A stretch of 64,000 bases of DNA, taken from contig NZ_CP013380.1 of the NCBI RefSeq assembly GCF_001513745.1, positions 124,001-188,000 of the forward strand, read 5' to 3'. Below, in pieces: positions 50,287-62,832 of the stretch. The notes below the pieces were generated by a model. It did no database searches. It saw only the letters and a program-made list of their open reading frames with translations, and had not been told where the DNA came from. Position 1 is the first letter of the stretch, and the number at the start of each line of letters is the position of its first letter. This DNA is from Burkholderia humptydooensis (GTDB taxonomy: Bacteria > Pseudomonadota > Gammaproteobacteria > Burkholderiales > Burkholderiaceae). The position numbers were made by a program, and so were the translations under genes.

Positions 50287-51405
50287 TCACCGCGCCGGCA
50301 ACGGCAGGCACGCGGCCAGCCACGCCGGCGGCATCGGCGACAGTTGTTGGGCGATGCCCGTGTAGCGGCCGTCGAGGCGCGCGGCGAGATGGAACAGCTC
50401 GGTCGCGTTCTTCGGCTCCCACGCGCCCGAGTAGCCGGGCAGGCCCGCCTCGCGGCGCTTCGCGTCGAACGGCACCGGCGAGTGGACGAATTCCTCGTGC
50501 GTCTTCTCGCCGCGCGCGTACGGCGCGAGCCAGTCGAGCGCGGCGGCGAGCGTCGCGCCGTTCGGCGCGCGCTCGCGCAGCCAGTTGCGGTTGAAGCGCC
50601 GCGCGGCGAGCGCGGCCGTGACGAGCGGCTGCAGATCGTAGACCGCATAGTGCAGCGCGTCGCGCTCGAGAAAATCGTACGTCGTGCCGTCGGGCTCGAT
50701 GTTGTCGGCGAGATGCTCGATGAAGAGCCGCTGCGCGGCGTTCATCATCTTGCGGTCGCCGAGCGTGAACGCGGCGAGCGCGATCAGCTTGATCCGGTGG
50801 CTTTGCCAGTTGTTGCGCCACGTGCCCTTGAGCGGGCGCTTCTGCGCGTCGATCTCCTGCACGTAGCCGTTGCCGAGCGACGCGATGAACGCGGCCGTCG
50901 CGTTGCGCGTCTTCACGGGCAGCGCGCTCGCCGTCATGTCGTACGCGAGGATCAGGCTCTCGAAGCGCGTCTCGTCGATCGGATTGAAGCTCGGGCGGTA
51001 CGTGTTCACCCACGTCGACAGAAAGCGGTCGACGAGCGCCAGATAGCGGCTCTGGTTCGTCACGCGCCACGCGAGCGCCGCGTTGCGCATCAGTTCCAGG
51101 TCGTTGAGCGCCTCGGCGCTCTGGTCGTAAATGCCCTCGTGCGGCAGCGTGCCCTCGGTGTGCACGCGCGGCAGCGCCTTCGGCTCGTCGTTCAGGTGCG
51201 CGTCGACGCTCTTGATGAGCGCCTGCACGCCCGGTTCGGCATGCGTCGCCTCGCTGCTTTGCAGCGCGGGGGCGGCGCAGAAATTCATCGCCGCCCGCGC
51301 GGGGCCGGCCGCCGCCAGCGCGGCGGCGGCGACGAGCGCCGGCGCGAGCGCGCTCAAGCGCCGCCGCATCGCCTGCGCGCGGCCCGGAAACGTCTGACGC
51401 ACCAT
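50287..51405 (-). CDS. Alginate-lyase-family secreted protein
   Basis: This 372-residue protein has a signal peptide of about 40 residues ending near ARAAMNF. The mature part is an all-helical toroid of the alginate lyase family: LNDLELMRNAALAWRVT, FNPIDETRFESLILAYDM, GTWRNNWQSHRIKLIALAAF and DFLERDALHYAVYDLQPLV. The NNWQSH and DALHYAVYDLQPL segments fit the catalytic groove. It should act on a uronate-containing polysaccharide in the periplasm or outside. GGAG precedes the ATG at 51403-51405. It sits between gcvP and sdaA with no metabolic link to glycine that I can see. Confidence 0.85.
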   Translation of the reverse strand: MVRQTFPGRAQAMRRRLSALAPALVAAAALAAAGPARAAMNFCAAPALQSSEATHAEPGVQALIKSVDAHLNDEPKALPRVHTEGTLPHEGIYDQSAEALNDLELMRNAALAWRVTNQSRYLALVDRFLSTWVNTYRPSFNPIDETRFESLILAYDMTASALPVKTRNATAAFIASLGNGYVQEIDAQKRPLKGTWRNNWQSHRIKLIALAAFTLGDRKMMNAAQRLFIEHLADNIEPDGTTYDFLERDALHYAVYDLQPLVTAALAARRFNRNWLRERAPNGATLAAALDWLAPYARGEKTHEEFVHSPVPFDAKRREAGLPGYSGAWEPKNATELFHLAARLDGRYTGIAQQLSPMPPAWLAACLPLPAR

Positions 51406-51475
51406 GCAGAACTCCTTTGTTGGCTGGATCGCGGTGTGAGATGTTAGCCGGACTTGCGGGCGAATGCGAACACGC

Positions 51476-51508
51476 GCGCCGTCCGCAACAAAGTATTGCG
51501 GACGGCGC
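51476..51508. repeat. 13-bp perfect hairpin after gcvP
   Basis: GCGCCGTCCGCAA (51476-51488) and TTGCGGACGGCGC (51496-51508) are perfectly complementary around a 7-base loop. It lies between the gcvP stop and the alginate-lyase-family start. There is no flanking T-run. It could end the gcv message or protect its 3' end. Confidence 0.7.
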
Positions 51509-51556
51509 GTCGTCGGTGAAGGAAGGGCGGCGCGGCGCGCGGGCCGCGCCGGCGCG

Positions 51557-54484
<2,928 letters not shown>

Positions 54485-54498
54485 GGTGGTCCTGTGTC

Positions 54499-54532
54499 GA
54501 TCAGAGTTAGCGCTTTAGCGCTTACTCTGATC
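54499..54532. repeat. Palindromic element with AGCGCTTTAGCGCT core, gcvH-gcvP spacer
   Basis: Perfect 9-bp arms GATCAGAGT (54499-54507) and ACTCTGATC (54524-54532) enclose the core AGCGCTTTAGCGCT. The core is the same as in the atpD-atpC spacer, read from the other strand. It lies 15 bases before the gcvP start codon. Confidence 0.8.
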
Positions 54533-54545
54533 CCATGGCGCGGCT

Positions 54546-54579
54546 GGCTGGAGTGAGCGCTTCAGCGCTTGCTCCAGCC
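54546..54579. repeat. Palindromic element with AGCGCTTCAGCGCT core, gcvH-gcvP spacer
   Basis: Perfect 8-bp arms GGCTGGAG (54546-54553) and CTCCAGCC (54572-54579) enclose the core AGCGCTTCAGCGCT. It is 13 bases from the previous element and differs from it in arm sequence but not in layout. Confidence 0.8.
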
Positions 54580-54643
54580 CCGTGGCGGTCCCATGCGGGG
54601 CGGGGCCAGCCGGCCCACGCGCCGCGCGGTTCGTGAATGGTTG

Positions 54644-55024
54644 TTAGTCGATCAGCTTGCTGTAGGCCGCTGCGTCGATCAGCTTGTCGGTCGACGCGCC
54701 GTCGGCGAGCTTGATCTTGAAGAGCCAGCTCGCGTACGCGTCGCTGTTGACTTCGTCCGGCGTGTCGACGATCGCCGCGTTCACTTCGACGACTTCGCCC
54801 GATACCGGCGAGTAGATGTCGGACGCCGCCTTCACCGACTCGACGACGCCGACGGCGTCGCCCGCCGACACGGTCTTGCCGACTTCCGGCAGTTCGAGGA
54901 AGACGATGTCGCCGAGTGTGCTCTGCGCGTGATCGGTGATGCCGACCGTCAGCGTGCCGTCGGCTTCGGTGCGCACCCACTCGTGTTCATCGGTGTATTT
55001 CAGATCGGCCGGGACGTTGCTCAT
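54644..55024 (-). CDS. gcvH: Glycine cleavage system H protein (lipoyl carrier)
   Basis: This 126-residue protein carries the lipoyl arm that moves the aminomethyl group from GcvP to GcvT. The lipoylated lysine is Lys65 in VESVKAASD. The N-terminus [17 protein letters not shown] and length are normal. GGAG precedes the ATG at 55022-55024. It follows gcvT after 80 bases. Confidence 0.97.
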   Translation of the reverse strand: MSNVPADLKYTDEHEWVRTEADGTLTVGITDHAQSTLGDIVFLELPEVGKTVSAGDAVGVVESVKAASDIYSPVSGEVVEVNAAIVDTPDEVNSDAYASWLFKIKLADGASTDKLIDAAAYSKLID

Positions 55025-55104
55025 CGGATGCTCCTGAGATTGAATGCTTGCAAGCGTTTGAATGTGAGTCTCGATTCGCGCGCGGGCGCGCCGGTTGCTT
55101 CGCG

Positions 55105-56223
<1,119 letters not shown>

Positions 56224-56324
56224 CGGGGTCCCAGGCAAGACGGCCGGGCTTGAAGCCCGGGCGCGAAAACAAAACGGCAACTCGGCGAACCGCCGGCGCA
56301 TGAAGCCGCCTGCGATGCGTGCAT

Positions 56325-56596
56325 GCCCCTCTGTCCTCGATACCTGAGAGATTGCGCGACGGACTCGATCCGGCTCGCGCGCGCCCCTTCGGTGGGCAGC
56401 CTGCCCGTGCGTCGCGTTGCGCGCACGCGGCTACTGCCGCTCTCCAGAGTGCGAAAAACGTCGTCCGACGCATGTGGCCAGACGGGTTCTTCGACGCGGT
56501 CGGTCCTTTTGCCTGAGAGTTTGCGGGTGTGCCCCTTCGGCGGCGCGGCTTGCCTTTCGATCAACGGACGGCGGCCGCACGCTCTCCCGACGCGTG
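56325..56596 (-). ncRNA. Tandem glycine riboswitch upstream of gcvT
   Basis: On the minus strand two glycine aptamers follow each other. The first runs from GGGAGAG (near 56588) through CGAAGGGGC (56532-56540) to CTCTCAGGCAAAAGGACC (56502-56519). The second begins with CTCTGGAGAG (56440-56449), passes another CGAAGGGGC (about 56384-56392) and ends with CTCTCAGGTA (56341-56350) and GAGGACAGAGGGGC. These are the conserved elements of the gcvT-motif RNA. It lies directly upstream of gcvT and should turn on gcvTHP when glycine is high. Confidence 0.95.
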
Positions 56597-56602
56597 CGGG
56601 CG

Positions 56603-56631
56603 AATGTACGCGAGCGCGAATGGGTTGTCAA
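56603..56631 (-). promoter_or_regulatory. Sigma-70 promoter of the gcv operon
   Basis: On the minus strand TTGACA (56626-56631) and TACATT (56603-56608) are separated by 17 bases. Transcription would start near 56596, just ahead of the first glycine aptamer. Confidence 0.85.
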
Positions 56632-56849
56632 TTTGGGCAAATCGCTGTCGCTTTAAGGCAAGCGGCGGCGCGTCCGGCGTTGGCGGCGCGGGCTGCGGAT
56701 GGGATGGGGCGCTCGTTCGTCGTGAGCGGTGAGCGGGCCGGGGGCGGAATCGCGAAGCATTCCCTCGGCGCGCGCGGCCTGGGCGAAAAGGGCGCCGAAG
56801 CCGCGCGTCGAAGTATCGTCTGACGGACGGCCCGGAGACCGCCGGACGC

Positions 56850-57209
56850 TTACTCGCCGATTGCGCGCGCGGCCACGTCGAGTTCCTGATTGAGTACGCG
56901 CTGCTCGTCGGCGGACAGGCCGCCGCCATGCTGGGCGGCCATGTCGGTTGATTCCTGGCGGATCACGTCGAGCCGGCGATGGAGCCCGGCGCCTTGCGGC
57001 GGCGGATAGTAGCCGGCGTTCACACGCGCGTCGATGCGATGGCTCAGGTTGTCGATGCGGCCCTGGATTTGCTGCATCCGCTCGTAGCCGACCACTTGCG
57101 GACTGGGGCGGGGCGCAGGCGCAGGCGCCGGGCGCTGCGGCGCGACCACACATGCCGCGAGCGACGAGACGAGGACGCAGCATGCCGCCGCGCGGATCAA
57201 CCGTTGCAT
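56850..57209 (-). CDS. Small lipoprotein, unknown function
   Basis: The 119-residue protein has a lipoprotein signal peptide with the lipobox LAAC at residues 17-20, followed by a proline-alanine linker (RPAPAPAPRPSP). The remainder is a helical stretch with GYERMQQIQGRIDNLSHRID and AGYYPPPQGAGLHRRLDVIRQE. GGAG lies at ideal spacing before the ATG at 57207-57209. I do not recognise the family beyond this. It is probably anchored in the outer membrane. Confidence 0.85.
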   Translation of the reverse strand: MQRLIRAAACCVLVSSLAACVVAPQRPAPAPAPRPSPQVVGYERMQQIQGRIDNLSHRIDARVNAGYYPPPQGAGLHRRLDVIRQESTDMAAQHGGGLSADEQRVLNQELDVAARAIGE

Positions 57210-57355
57210 TACATTCTCCTGATTGTCGATGCCGGACAGTAAAGGGACGAACGGCTCAGACCGGCACCGAGATGACGTTCGTTTCCGAATTGTTTGTAAC
57301 CGTTTGTCGGCGATCCAGGCCCGGACGCGAAGGGCACGATCGCGCCGCCGCCTGC

Positions 57356-58408
57356 TCAGGCCACTTCGCGCACGAACGGCAGACGCCGGCCTTCGCGTTC
57401 GCTGCGCATCGCAAGCTCGATGATCGTCATCACGTCGACGGCGTCCTGCGGCGCGATGGGGAACGGCGCGCCGTCGTGAATCGACGCGGCGAGCGCGCGA
57501 TAGAACTCCGCGTATTGGCCGTCGAGCGTCGGCACAGGCCGCTCGACTTCGAGTTCGCCGTCGAGGCCGCGCAGCACACCCGGCGGGTTGCCGCCGCCGA
57601 ATTCGACATCGTCCGGCGTGAGGCCCGCCTTCAGTTGATCCTCCTGCGTGTCGAGCCCGTGCTTCTGATAGCCGGCCTGCGTGCCGAGCACGGTGAAGCG
57701 CGCGGGCTCGATCGCCGCGAGCGCGCTCGCGTGCAGCACGACGTCCTTGTCCGGATAGCCGAGCTGCAGGTGGACGAAGTCGGGCGCGTCGCCGCCGTCG
57801 CGGCGGGTCTTCACCGTCGCGCTCACCGTGTCCGGCGCGCCGAACAGCGCGAGCGCCTGATCGATCAGGTGCGGGCCGAGATCGAACAGCAGCCCGCCGC
57901 CGCGCGCCGCTTCCTCGCGCCAGCGCGTGCGCACGTGCGGGCGGAAGCGGTCGAAGTGTGATTCGAAATAGGCGATGCGGCCGAGCTCGCCGCTTTCGAC
58001 GAGCCGGCGCACGGTCAGGAAATCGCCGTCCCAGCGGCGGTTGTGGAACGGAGCGAACACGCGGCCGCACGCGGCCGCGAGACGCGCGAGCACGAGCGCA
58101 TCGGCGGCCGACAGCGTGACCGGCTTGTCGACGACCACGTGCTTGCCCGCTTCGAGCGCCCGCTTCGCCAGCTCGACATGCGTGTCGTTCGGCGTCGCGA
58201 TCACGACGCACTCGACATCCTCGCGCGCGACGAGCGCGTCGAGATCCGCCACGACGACGGCGCCCGGATACGCGGCGGCCGCGCGGTCCGGCTGGCCGGT
58301 CGCGATCGCGGCAAGCTGCGTGCGGCCGCTGTGCGCGATGACGGGCGCGTGGAACGTCGCGCCTGCAAAACCGAAACCCATCAAACCAATCTTGAGCATT
58401 GACGACAT
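57356..58408 (-). CDS. Gfo/Idh/MocA-family oxidoreductase
   Basis: This 350-residue protein has an N-terminal NAD(P)-binding Rossmann domain (KIGLMGFGFAGATFHAPVI), the motif DKPVT in the place of the family EKP, and the C-terminal substrate domain with GGGLLFDLGPHLIDQALALFG. It probably oxidises or reduces a sugar or sugar alcohol, similar to YhhX-type proteins. The ATG at 58406-58408 gives the standard start; the frame is open 100 codons upstream without meaningful content. It stands alone between a lipoprotein gene and an SGNH hydrolase gene. Confidence 0.9.
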   Translation of the reverse strand: MSSMLKIGLMGFGFAGATFHAPVIAHSGRTQLAAIATGQPDRAAAAYPGAVVVADLDALVAREDVECVVIATPNDTHVELAKRALEAGKHVVVDKPVTLSAADALVLARLAAACGRVFAPFHNRRWDGDFLTVRRLVESGELGRIAYFESHFDRFRPHVRTRWREEAARGGGLLFDLGPHLIDQALALFGAPDTVSATVKTRRDGGDAPDFVHLQLGYPDKDVVLHASALAAIEPARFTVLGTQAGYQKHGLDTQEDQLKAGLTPDDVEFGGGNPPGVLRGLDGELEVERPVPTLDGQYAEFYRALAASIHDGAPFPIAPQDAVDVMTIIELAMRSEREGRRLPFVREVA

Positions 58409-58625
58409 GAACGATCCTGTCTGCTTGCGAAACGGGGGCGCCGCGGCTCGGACGCCGCACGGCGACGGATGCCTATTGTGGCATGCCGAATGGGGGGCGG
58501 AACGGTTTGTCGGCGACGCTGGCCGAACGGACAGGGCGTGCGCCCGCATTCCGTCGATCGGCCGGCGATTGTCGACGGATTGCCGGTTCGTGAGCCGGAG
58601 GCTGAAACGCGTTCGCCGGAGTGCG

Positions 58626-59411
58626 TCAGCCGCCCGCCGCCTGCAACGGCGCCGCCTCCGCCAACCGCCGCCTGATTGCCGCGGCGGCCTGCTCGGCCCA
58701 CGCCGCACAGGCCCGCGCGCCCGGATGAAAACCGTCCGACGCCATGGCGTCGCGCGTGAGCGGCATGTCGACCCGCAGGAACTCGCAAGCGGGCTGCCCG
58801 GCGGCCCAGCGCGACAGCACGGCGTTCAGGCGCCCCGCGCGCAGCCCGAGATACCACCTGAGCGGCTGCGGCAGCGCCGGAAGACGATGCATCGGCGGCA
58901 CCGCGGTCAGGATCACGTGCGCGGCGCCGAAGCGCGTCGTCAGCCGCTCGACGAGCGCCGCCTGCGTGTCGCGCCAGCGCGGGGGCGGCACGCCGTCCGT
59001 CACGTCGTTGACGCCGAGCGACGTGACGACCGCGTCGACGTGCGCGTCGGGCTCGGCATCGAGCCAGTCGAGCAGATCCCGCGTCGTCGCGCCGGTGCGC
59101 GCGAGCAACCGCCACTCGACGCGATGGAACGGCGCGAGCGCGCGCACGAGCTGCCCGACGAGCGCGTCGGACTGGGTCGGGACACCGACGCCCGCAGCGG
59201 CCGAATCGCCGAGCACGAGCAGGCGCAGCGGCGGCCCGGCGCCGTCGACGCCGCTGCGCGGCCCGTCGGCTTCGGCGAGGCGCGGTGTCACCCGCCTGAC
59301 GCGGCGGCCTTGTGCGAGCAGCAACGGGCCGAGTGCGGCGGTGGCGAAGTGGTATCCCATATGGCGTTCCGTGAGGATGGGCGTCGAGGTCGGGCGCGCG
59401 CGCTCATTCAT
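58626..59411 (-). CDS. SGNH/GDSL-family hydrolase
   Basis: This 261-residue protein has the blocks of the SGNH fold: block I LVLGDSAAAGVGV with the catalytic serine, block III SLGVNDVTDG with the asparagine, and block V DGFHPG with aspartate and histidine. It is a probable esterase or lipase. The first 18 residues have no clear role; a second ATG at codon 18 (MGYHFATAALGPLLL) is also possible and would give a hydrophobic N-terminus. A membrane protein gene ends 19 bases away on the same strand. Confidence 0.85.
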   Translation of the reverse strand: MNERARPTSTPILTERHMGYHFATAALGPLLLAQGRRVRRVTPRLAEADGPRSGVDGAGPPLRLLVLGDSAAAGVGVPTQSDALVGQLVRALAPFHRVEWRLLARTGATTRDLLDWLDAEPDAHVDAVVTSLGVNDVTDGVPPPRWRDTQAALVERLTTRFGAAHVILTAVPPMHRLPALPQPLRWYLGLRAGRLNAVLSRWAAGQPACEFLRVDMPLTRDAMASDGFHPGARACAAWAEQAAAAIRRRLAEAAPLQAAGG

Positions 59412-59430
59412 GATAGCGGCGCGCGATTGT

Positions 59431-60252
59431 TCAGTCGGGCGTCGCGGCCCGCGCGAGCGCGGGCGGCCGGGCGCGTTGCCCCGCGAACCGCCTCGTCATG
59501 CCCTGCACGACGATCGCCAGCGCGGCGGCTTCGGCAAACGCCGGAATGGCCGGCTGATGCGGCAGCGCGAGCGCGGCGCACAGGCAGAACGCCGCGAACG
59601 AGAAGCGGCCGAGCACCATCCCGCGCAGCAGGTGGACGACGAAGTCCGGCCCGTGCGCGCGGTGCGACGATACCGACAGCACGCTGCCGAGGAGCGGAAA
59701 CACAGCGAGGAGGCCGCTCCATGCGGCGCCGAGCGCGCCGGACAGCGACGTGACGGCAAACGCGAGCATCGCGCCCGCAGCGAGCCGGCCGGCCAGATCG
59801 GCGCGCGACAACGGCGCGCGCGGCACGACCGCCGCGCCGCGCGGCAGGCAGGACTGACCGAAGCATGTCGCCGCGAGCGCGACGGCCGTTGCGGCGAGCG
59901 GCGTCGCGGGCAGTCGCGCGAGCGCGCTGGCTGCGGCGCCCCAGGCGGCGAGGCCGGCCGCGAGCGCGAGCGGCCACCGATGCCGGCGGCAGGTCCACGC
60001 ATACGCGAAGTTGAACGCCTCGGACGCGGCGATTGCGGACAGCGACAGCAGCGCCGCATGCGCGCCGAACGTTGGGCCGCGCTCGACGGCGACGAGAAAG
60101 AGGATCGGACCGGCGACGACCGGCAGCCCGGCGAGCCAGCCCGCGATCGATGGCCCCCACCATCTGCCCGACATCGACACGAGCAGCAGAAACAGCGGGA
60201 CCAGCGTGAGCTTCAGCGCGAGCATCGCGGGGGCGTCCGGTAAAAGGAGCAT
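59431..60252 (-). CDS. Integral membrane protein, unknown function
   Basis: This 273-residue protein has about eight to nine hydrophobic segments, starting with ALKLTLVPLFLLLVSMSG. SGRWWGPSIAGWLAGLPVVAGPILFLVAVERGP and GLLAVFPLLGSVLSVSSHRAHG look like a transporter-like half repeat, but I cannot name a family. The start at 60252 or the ATG nine codons later (60225) are both possible. It shares the strand with the SGNH hydrolase gene and lies opposite to rep. Confidence 0.75.
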   Translation of the reverse strand: MLLLPDAPAMLALKLTLVPLFLLLVSMSGRWWGPSIAGWLAGLPVVAGPILFLVAVERGPTFGAHAALLSLSAIAASEAFNFAYAWTCRRHRWPLALAAGLAAWGAAASALARLPATPLAATAVALAATCFGQSCLPRGAAVVPRAPLSRADLAGRLAAGAMLAFAVTSLSGALGAAWSGLLAVFPLLGSVLSVSSHRAHGPDFVVHLLRGMVLGRFSFAAFCLCAALALPHQPAIPAFAEAAALAIVVQGMTRRFAGQRARPPALARAATPD

Positions 60253-60540
60253 GCTACCAGAGCGCCTCGCGATGCGAAGACGCGGAGCGGCCGTCCGTCC
60301 GGGCGAACGTCGCGTCGCCGGCAGGCGTCGCTGTCGCGCGAACGCCCGACGCGCACCGTCCGAATGGCCAACGTGACCGTTGTTTCACATTTGCGAGAGA
60401 ATCGCCGGCCGCCGCCGTGTTAACATGCGCGTCCCGCGACGCCGTTCGCCGCGCCGGGCGCGGCCTTGCGCACGCCGGCCGCGCTTCGCTCGCGGCGCCT
60501 TCCGGCTTCGCCGCCGTCAACCGCAACACCATCCGCAATC

Positions 60541-62628
60541 ATGTCCGCAGGCCTGAATCCCGCTCAAAGCGAAGCGGTGCGCTATCTCGACGGTCCCTGC
60601 CTCGTGCTCGCCGGCGCGGGCAGCGGCAAGACGCGCGTCATCACGCAGAAGATCGCGCACCTGATCGAGGCAAAAGGCTTCGAGCCGCGCCACATCGCCG
60701 CCGTCACGTTCACGAACAAGGCCGCCGCCGAAATGCGCGAGCGCGTCGGCAAGCTCCTCGAGGGCAAGACGCTCACGACGCCCGGCAAGGAAGGCCGCAA
60801 GGTGCCCGTCAACCAGTTGACGGTGTGCACGTTCCATTCGCTCGGCGTGCAGATCCTGCGGCAGGAGGCCGAGCACGTCGGCCTGAAGCCGCAGTTCTCG
60901 ATCATGGATTCGGACGACTGTTTCGGGATGATCCAGGAGCAGATCGGCACGACCGACAAGGGCCTGATCCGCAAGATCCAGACGATCATCTCGCTGTGGA
61001 AGAACGGCCTCGTCACGCCCGAGGAGGCGATGACGATCGCGGCGAACGAGGACGAGCACCAGGCCGCGCTCGTCTACCGGAACTACGTCGCGACGCTGCA
61101 CGCGTACCAGGCGGTCGATTTCGACGACCTGATCCGCCTGCCGACCGAGCTGTTCGCGAGAAACGAGCCGGTGCGCGACCGCTGGCAGAACAAGCTGCGC
61201 TATCTGCTGATCGACGAATACCAGGACACCAACGCGTGCCAGTACGAGCTGCTGAAGCTGCTCGCGGGGCCGCGCGCGGCGTTCACGGCCGTGGGCGACG
61301 ACGACCAGGCGATCTACGGCTGGCGCGGCGCGACGCTCGAAAATCTCGCGCAGCTCGGCAAGGATTTCCCGAAGCTGCACCTGGTCAAGCTCGAGCAGAA
61401 CTACCGGTCGACGGTGCGGATTTTGACGGCCGCGAACAACGTGATCGCGAACAATCCGAAGCTGTTCGAGAAGAAGCTGTGGTCCGAGCACGGGATGGGC
61501 GATTCGATCACCGTCACGCCGTGCAACGATGAGGAACACGAGGCCGAATCGGTCGTGTTTCGCCTGTCCGCGCACAAGTTCGAGCGGCGCACGCAGTTTC
61601 GCGATTACGCGATCCTGTATCGCGGCAACTTCCAGGCGCGCATCTTCGAGCAGGTGCTGCGGCGCGAGCGGATTCCGTACGTGCTGTCGGGCGGCCAGTC
61701 GTTCTTCGACAAGGCCGAGATCAAGGATCTGTGCGCGTACCTGCGCCTGATCGCGAACGCCGACGACGATCCCGCGTTCATTCGCGCGGTCACGACGCCG
61801 CGCCGCGGGATCGGCAACACGACGCTCGAGGCGCTCGGCGCGTTCGCGGGGCAGGCGAAGGTGTCGCTGTTCGAGGCGGTGTACATGGGCGGGATCGAGG
61901 CGCGGCTGTCCGCGCGGCAGATCGAGCCGCTGCGGATCTTCTGCGATTTCATCCAGCGGCTGACCGATCGCGCGGACAAGGAGCCCGCGACCGTCGTCCT
62001 CGACGACATGATGGACGCGATCCACTACGAAGCGTATCTGTACGATGCGTACGACGAACGGCAGGCGCAGACAAAGTGGCAGAACGTGCTCGAATTCCTC
62101 GAATGGCTGAAGCGCAAGGGGACGAAGCCGGAGCCGGGCGAGGCGCTCGACGGCGAGGCCGAAGGCTTCCACAACGCGGACGGCCTCGCCGATACAGGCA
62201 AGAACCTGCTCGGGCTGATCCAGACGGTCGCGCTGATGTCGATGCTCGAAGGCAAGGAAGAGGACCCGGACGCGGTGCGGCTGTCGACCGTGCACGCGTC
62301 GAAGGGGCTCGAGTATCCGCACGTGTTTCTCGTCGGCGTCGAGGAAGGGATCATGCCGCACAGCGGCGGCAGCGACGACGGCCCGATCGACGACGAGCGG
62401 ATCGAGGAAGAGCGCCGGCTGATGTACGTCGCGATCACGCGCGCGCAGCGCAGCCTGCATCTGAACTGGTGCAAGAAGCGCAAGCGGGCGCGCGAGACGA
62501 TTGTCTGCGAGCAGTCGCGCTTCATCGCCGAGATGGGGCTCGACGAAGCGCCGCCGCCGACGCCGGAAGAGGCGCCGATGACGCCGAAGGATCGGCTCGC
62601 GAGCCTGAAGGCGTTGCTGCAGAAGTGA
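60541..62628 (+). CDS. rep: ATP-dependent DNA helicase Rep
   Basis: This 695-residue superfamily 1A helicase moves 3'-5' and clears proteins ahead of the replication fork. Walker A is GAGSGKT at residues 25-31, DEYQDT begins at residue 225, and GDDDQAIYGWRGA and LSTVHASKGLEYPHVFLVG follow. The sequence follows E. coli Rep rather than UvrD (LNPAQSEAV at the start, RYLLIDEYQDTNACQYELLKLL). The frame is open 25 codons upstream of the chosen ATG at 60541, which gives the family N-terminus. Confidence 0.95.
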   Translation: MSAGLNPAQSEAVRYLDGPCLVLAGAGSGKTRVITQKIAHLIEAKGFEPRHIAAVTFTNKAAAEMRERVGKLLEGKTLTTPGKEGRKVPVNQLTVCTFHSLGVQILRQEAEHVGLKPQFSIMDSDDCFGMIQEQIGTTDKGLIRKIQTIISLWKNGLVTPEEAMTIAANEDEHQAALVYRNYVATLHAYQAVDFDDLIRLPTELFARNEPVRDRWQNKLRYLLIDEYQDTNACQYELLKLLAGPRAAFTAVGDDDQAIYGWRGATLENLAQLGKDFPKLHLVKLEQNYRSTVRILTAANNVIANNPKLFEKKLWSEHGMGDSITVTPCNDEEHEAESVVFRLSAHKFERRTQFRDYAILYRGNFQARIFEQVLRRERIPYVLSGGQSFFDKAEIKDLCAYLRLIANADDDPAFIRAVTTPRRGIGNTTLEALGAFAGQAKVSLFEAVYMGGIEARLSARQIEPLRIFCDFIQRLTDRADKEPATVVLDDMMDAIHYEAYLYDAYDERQAQTKWQNVLEFLEWLKRKGTKPEPGEALDGEAEGFHNADGLADTGKNLLGLIQTVALMSMLEGKEEDPDAVRLSTVHASKGLEYPHVFLVGVEEGIMPHSGGSDDGPIDDERIEEERRLMYVAITRAQRSLHLNWCKKRKRARETIVCEQSRFIAEMGLDEAPPPTPEEAPMTPKDRLASLKALLQK

Positions 62629-62774
62629 CACGGGCCGGCGCGCGGTGCGATGGCGGATGATGTCGTTCGGTGCGTTGCGTTCGGCCCATTGGCCAGCCAG
62701 CTCGACGGGCGAATTGGCCGATGCGCGGCTGCCTTTCGAGACTGCTCTCCGATTGCCGGCCTCCGACAAAGCAG

Positions 62775-62809
62775 AACCCCCGCGATGCTTGCGCAACGCG
62801 GGGGTTTTT
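62775..62809. terminator. Intrinsic terminator between rep and the cytochrome gene
   Basis: ACCCCCGCG (62776-62784) pairs with CGCGGGGGT (62797-62805), with five T residues at 62805-62809 on the plus strand. Only two A residues precede the stem, so it mainly ends the rep transcript, though it could weakly serve the converging cytochrome gene. Confidence 0.85.
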
Positions 62810-62832
62810 CGTTCGTTGTGCTGGCGCGCGTG

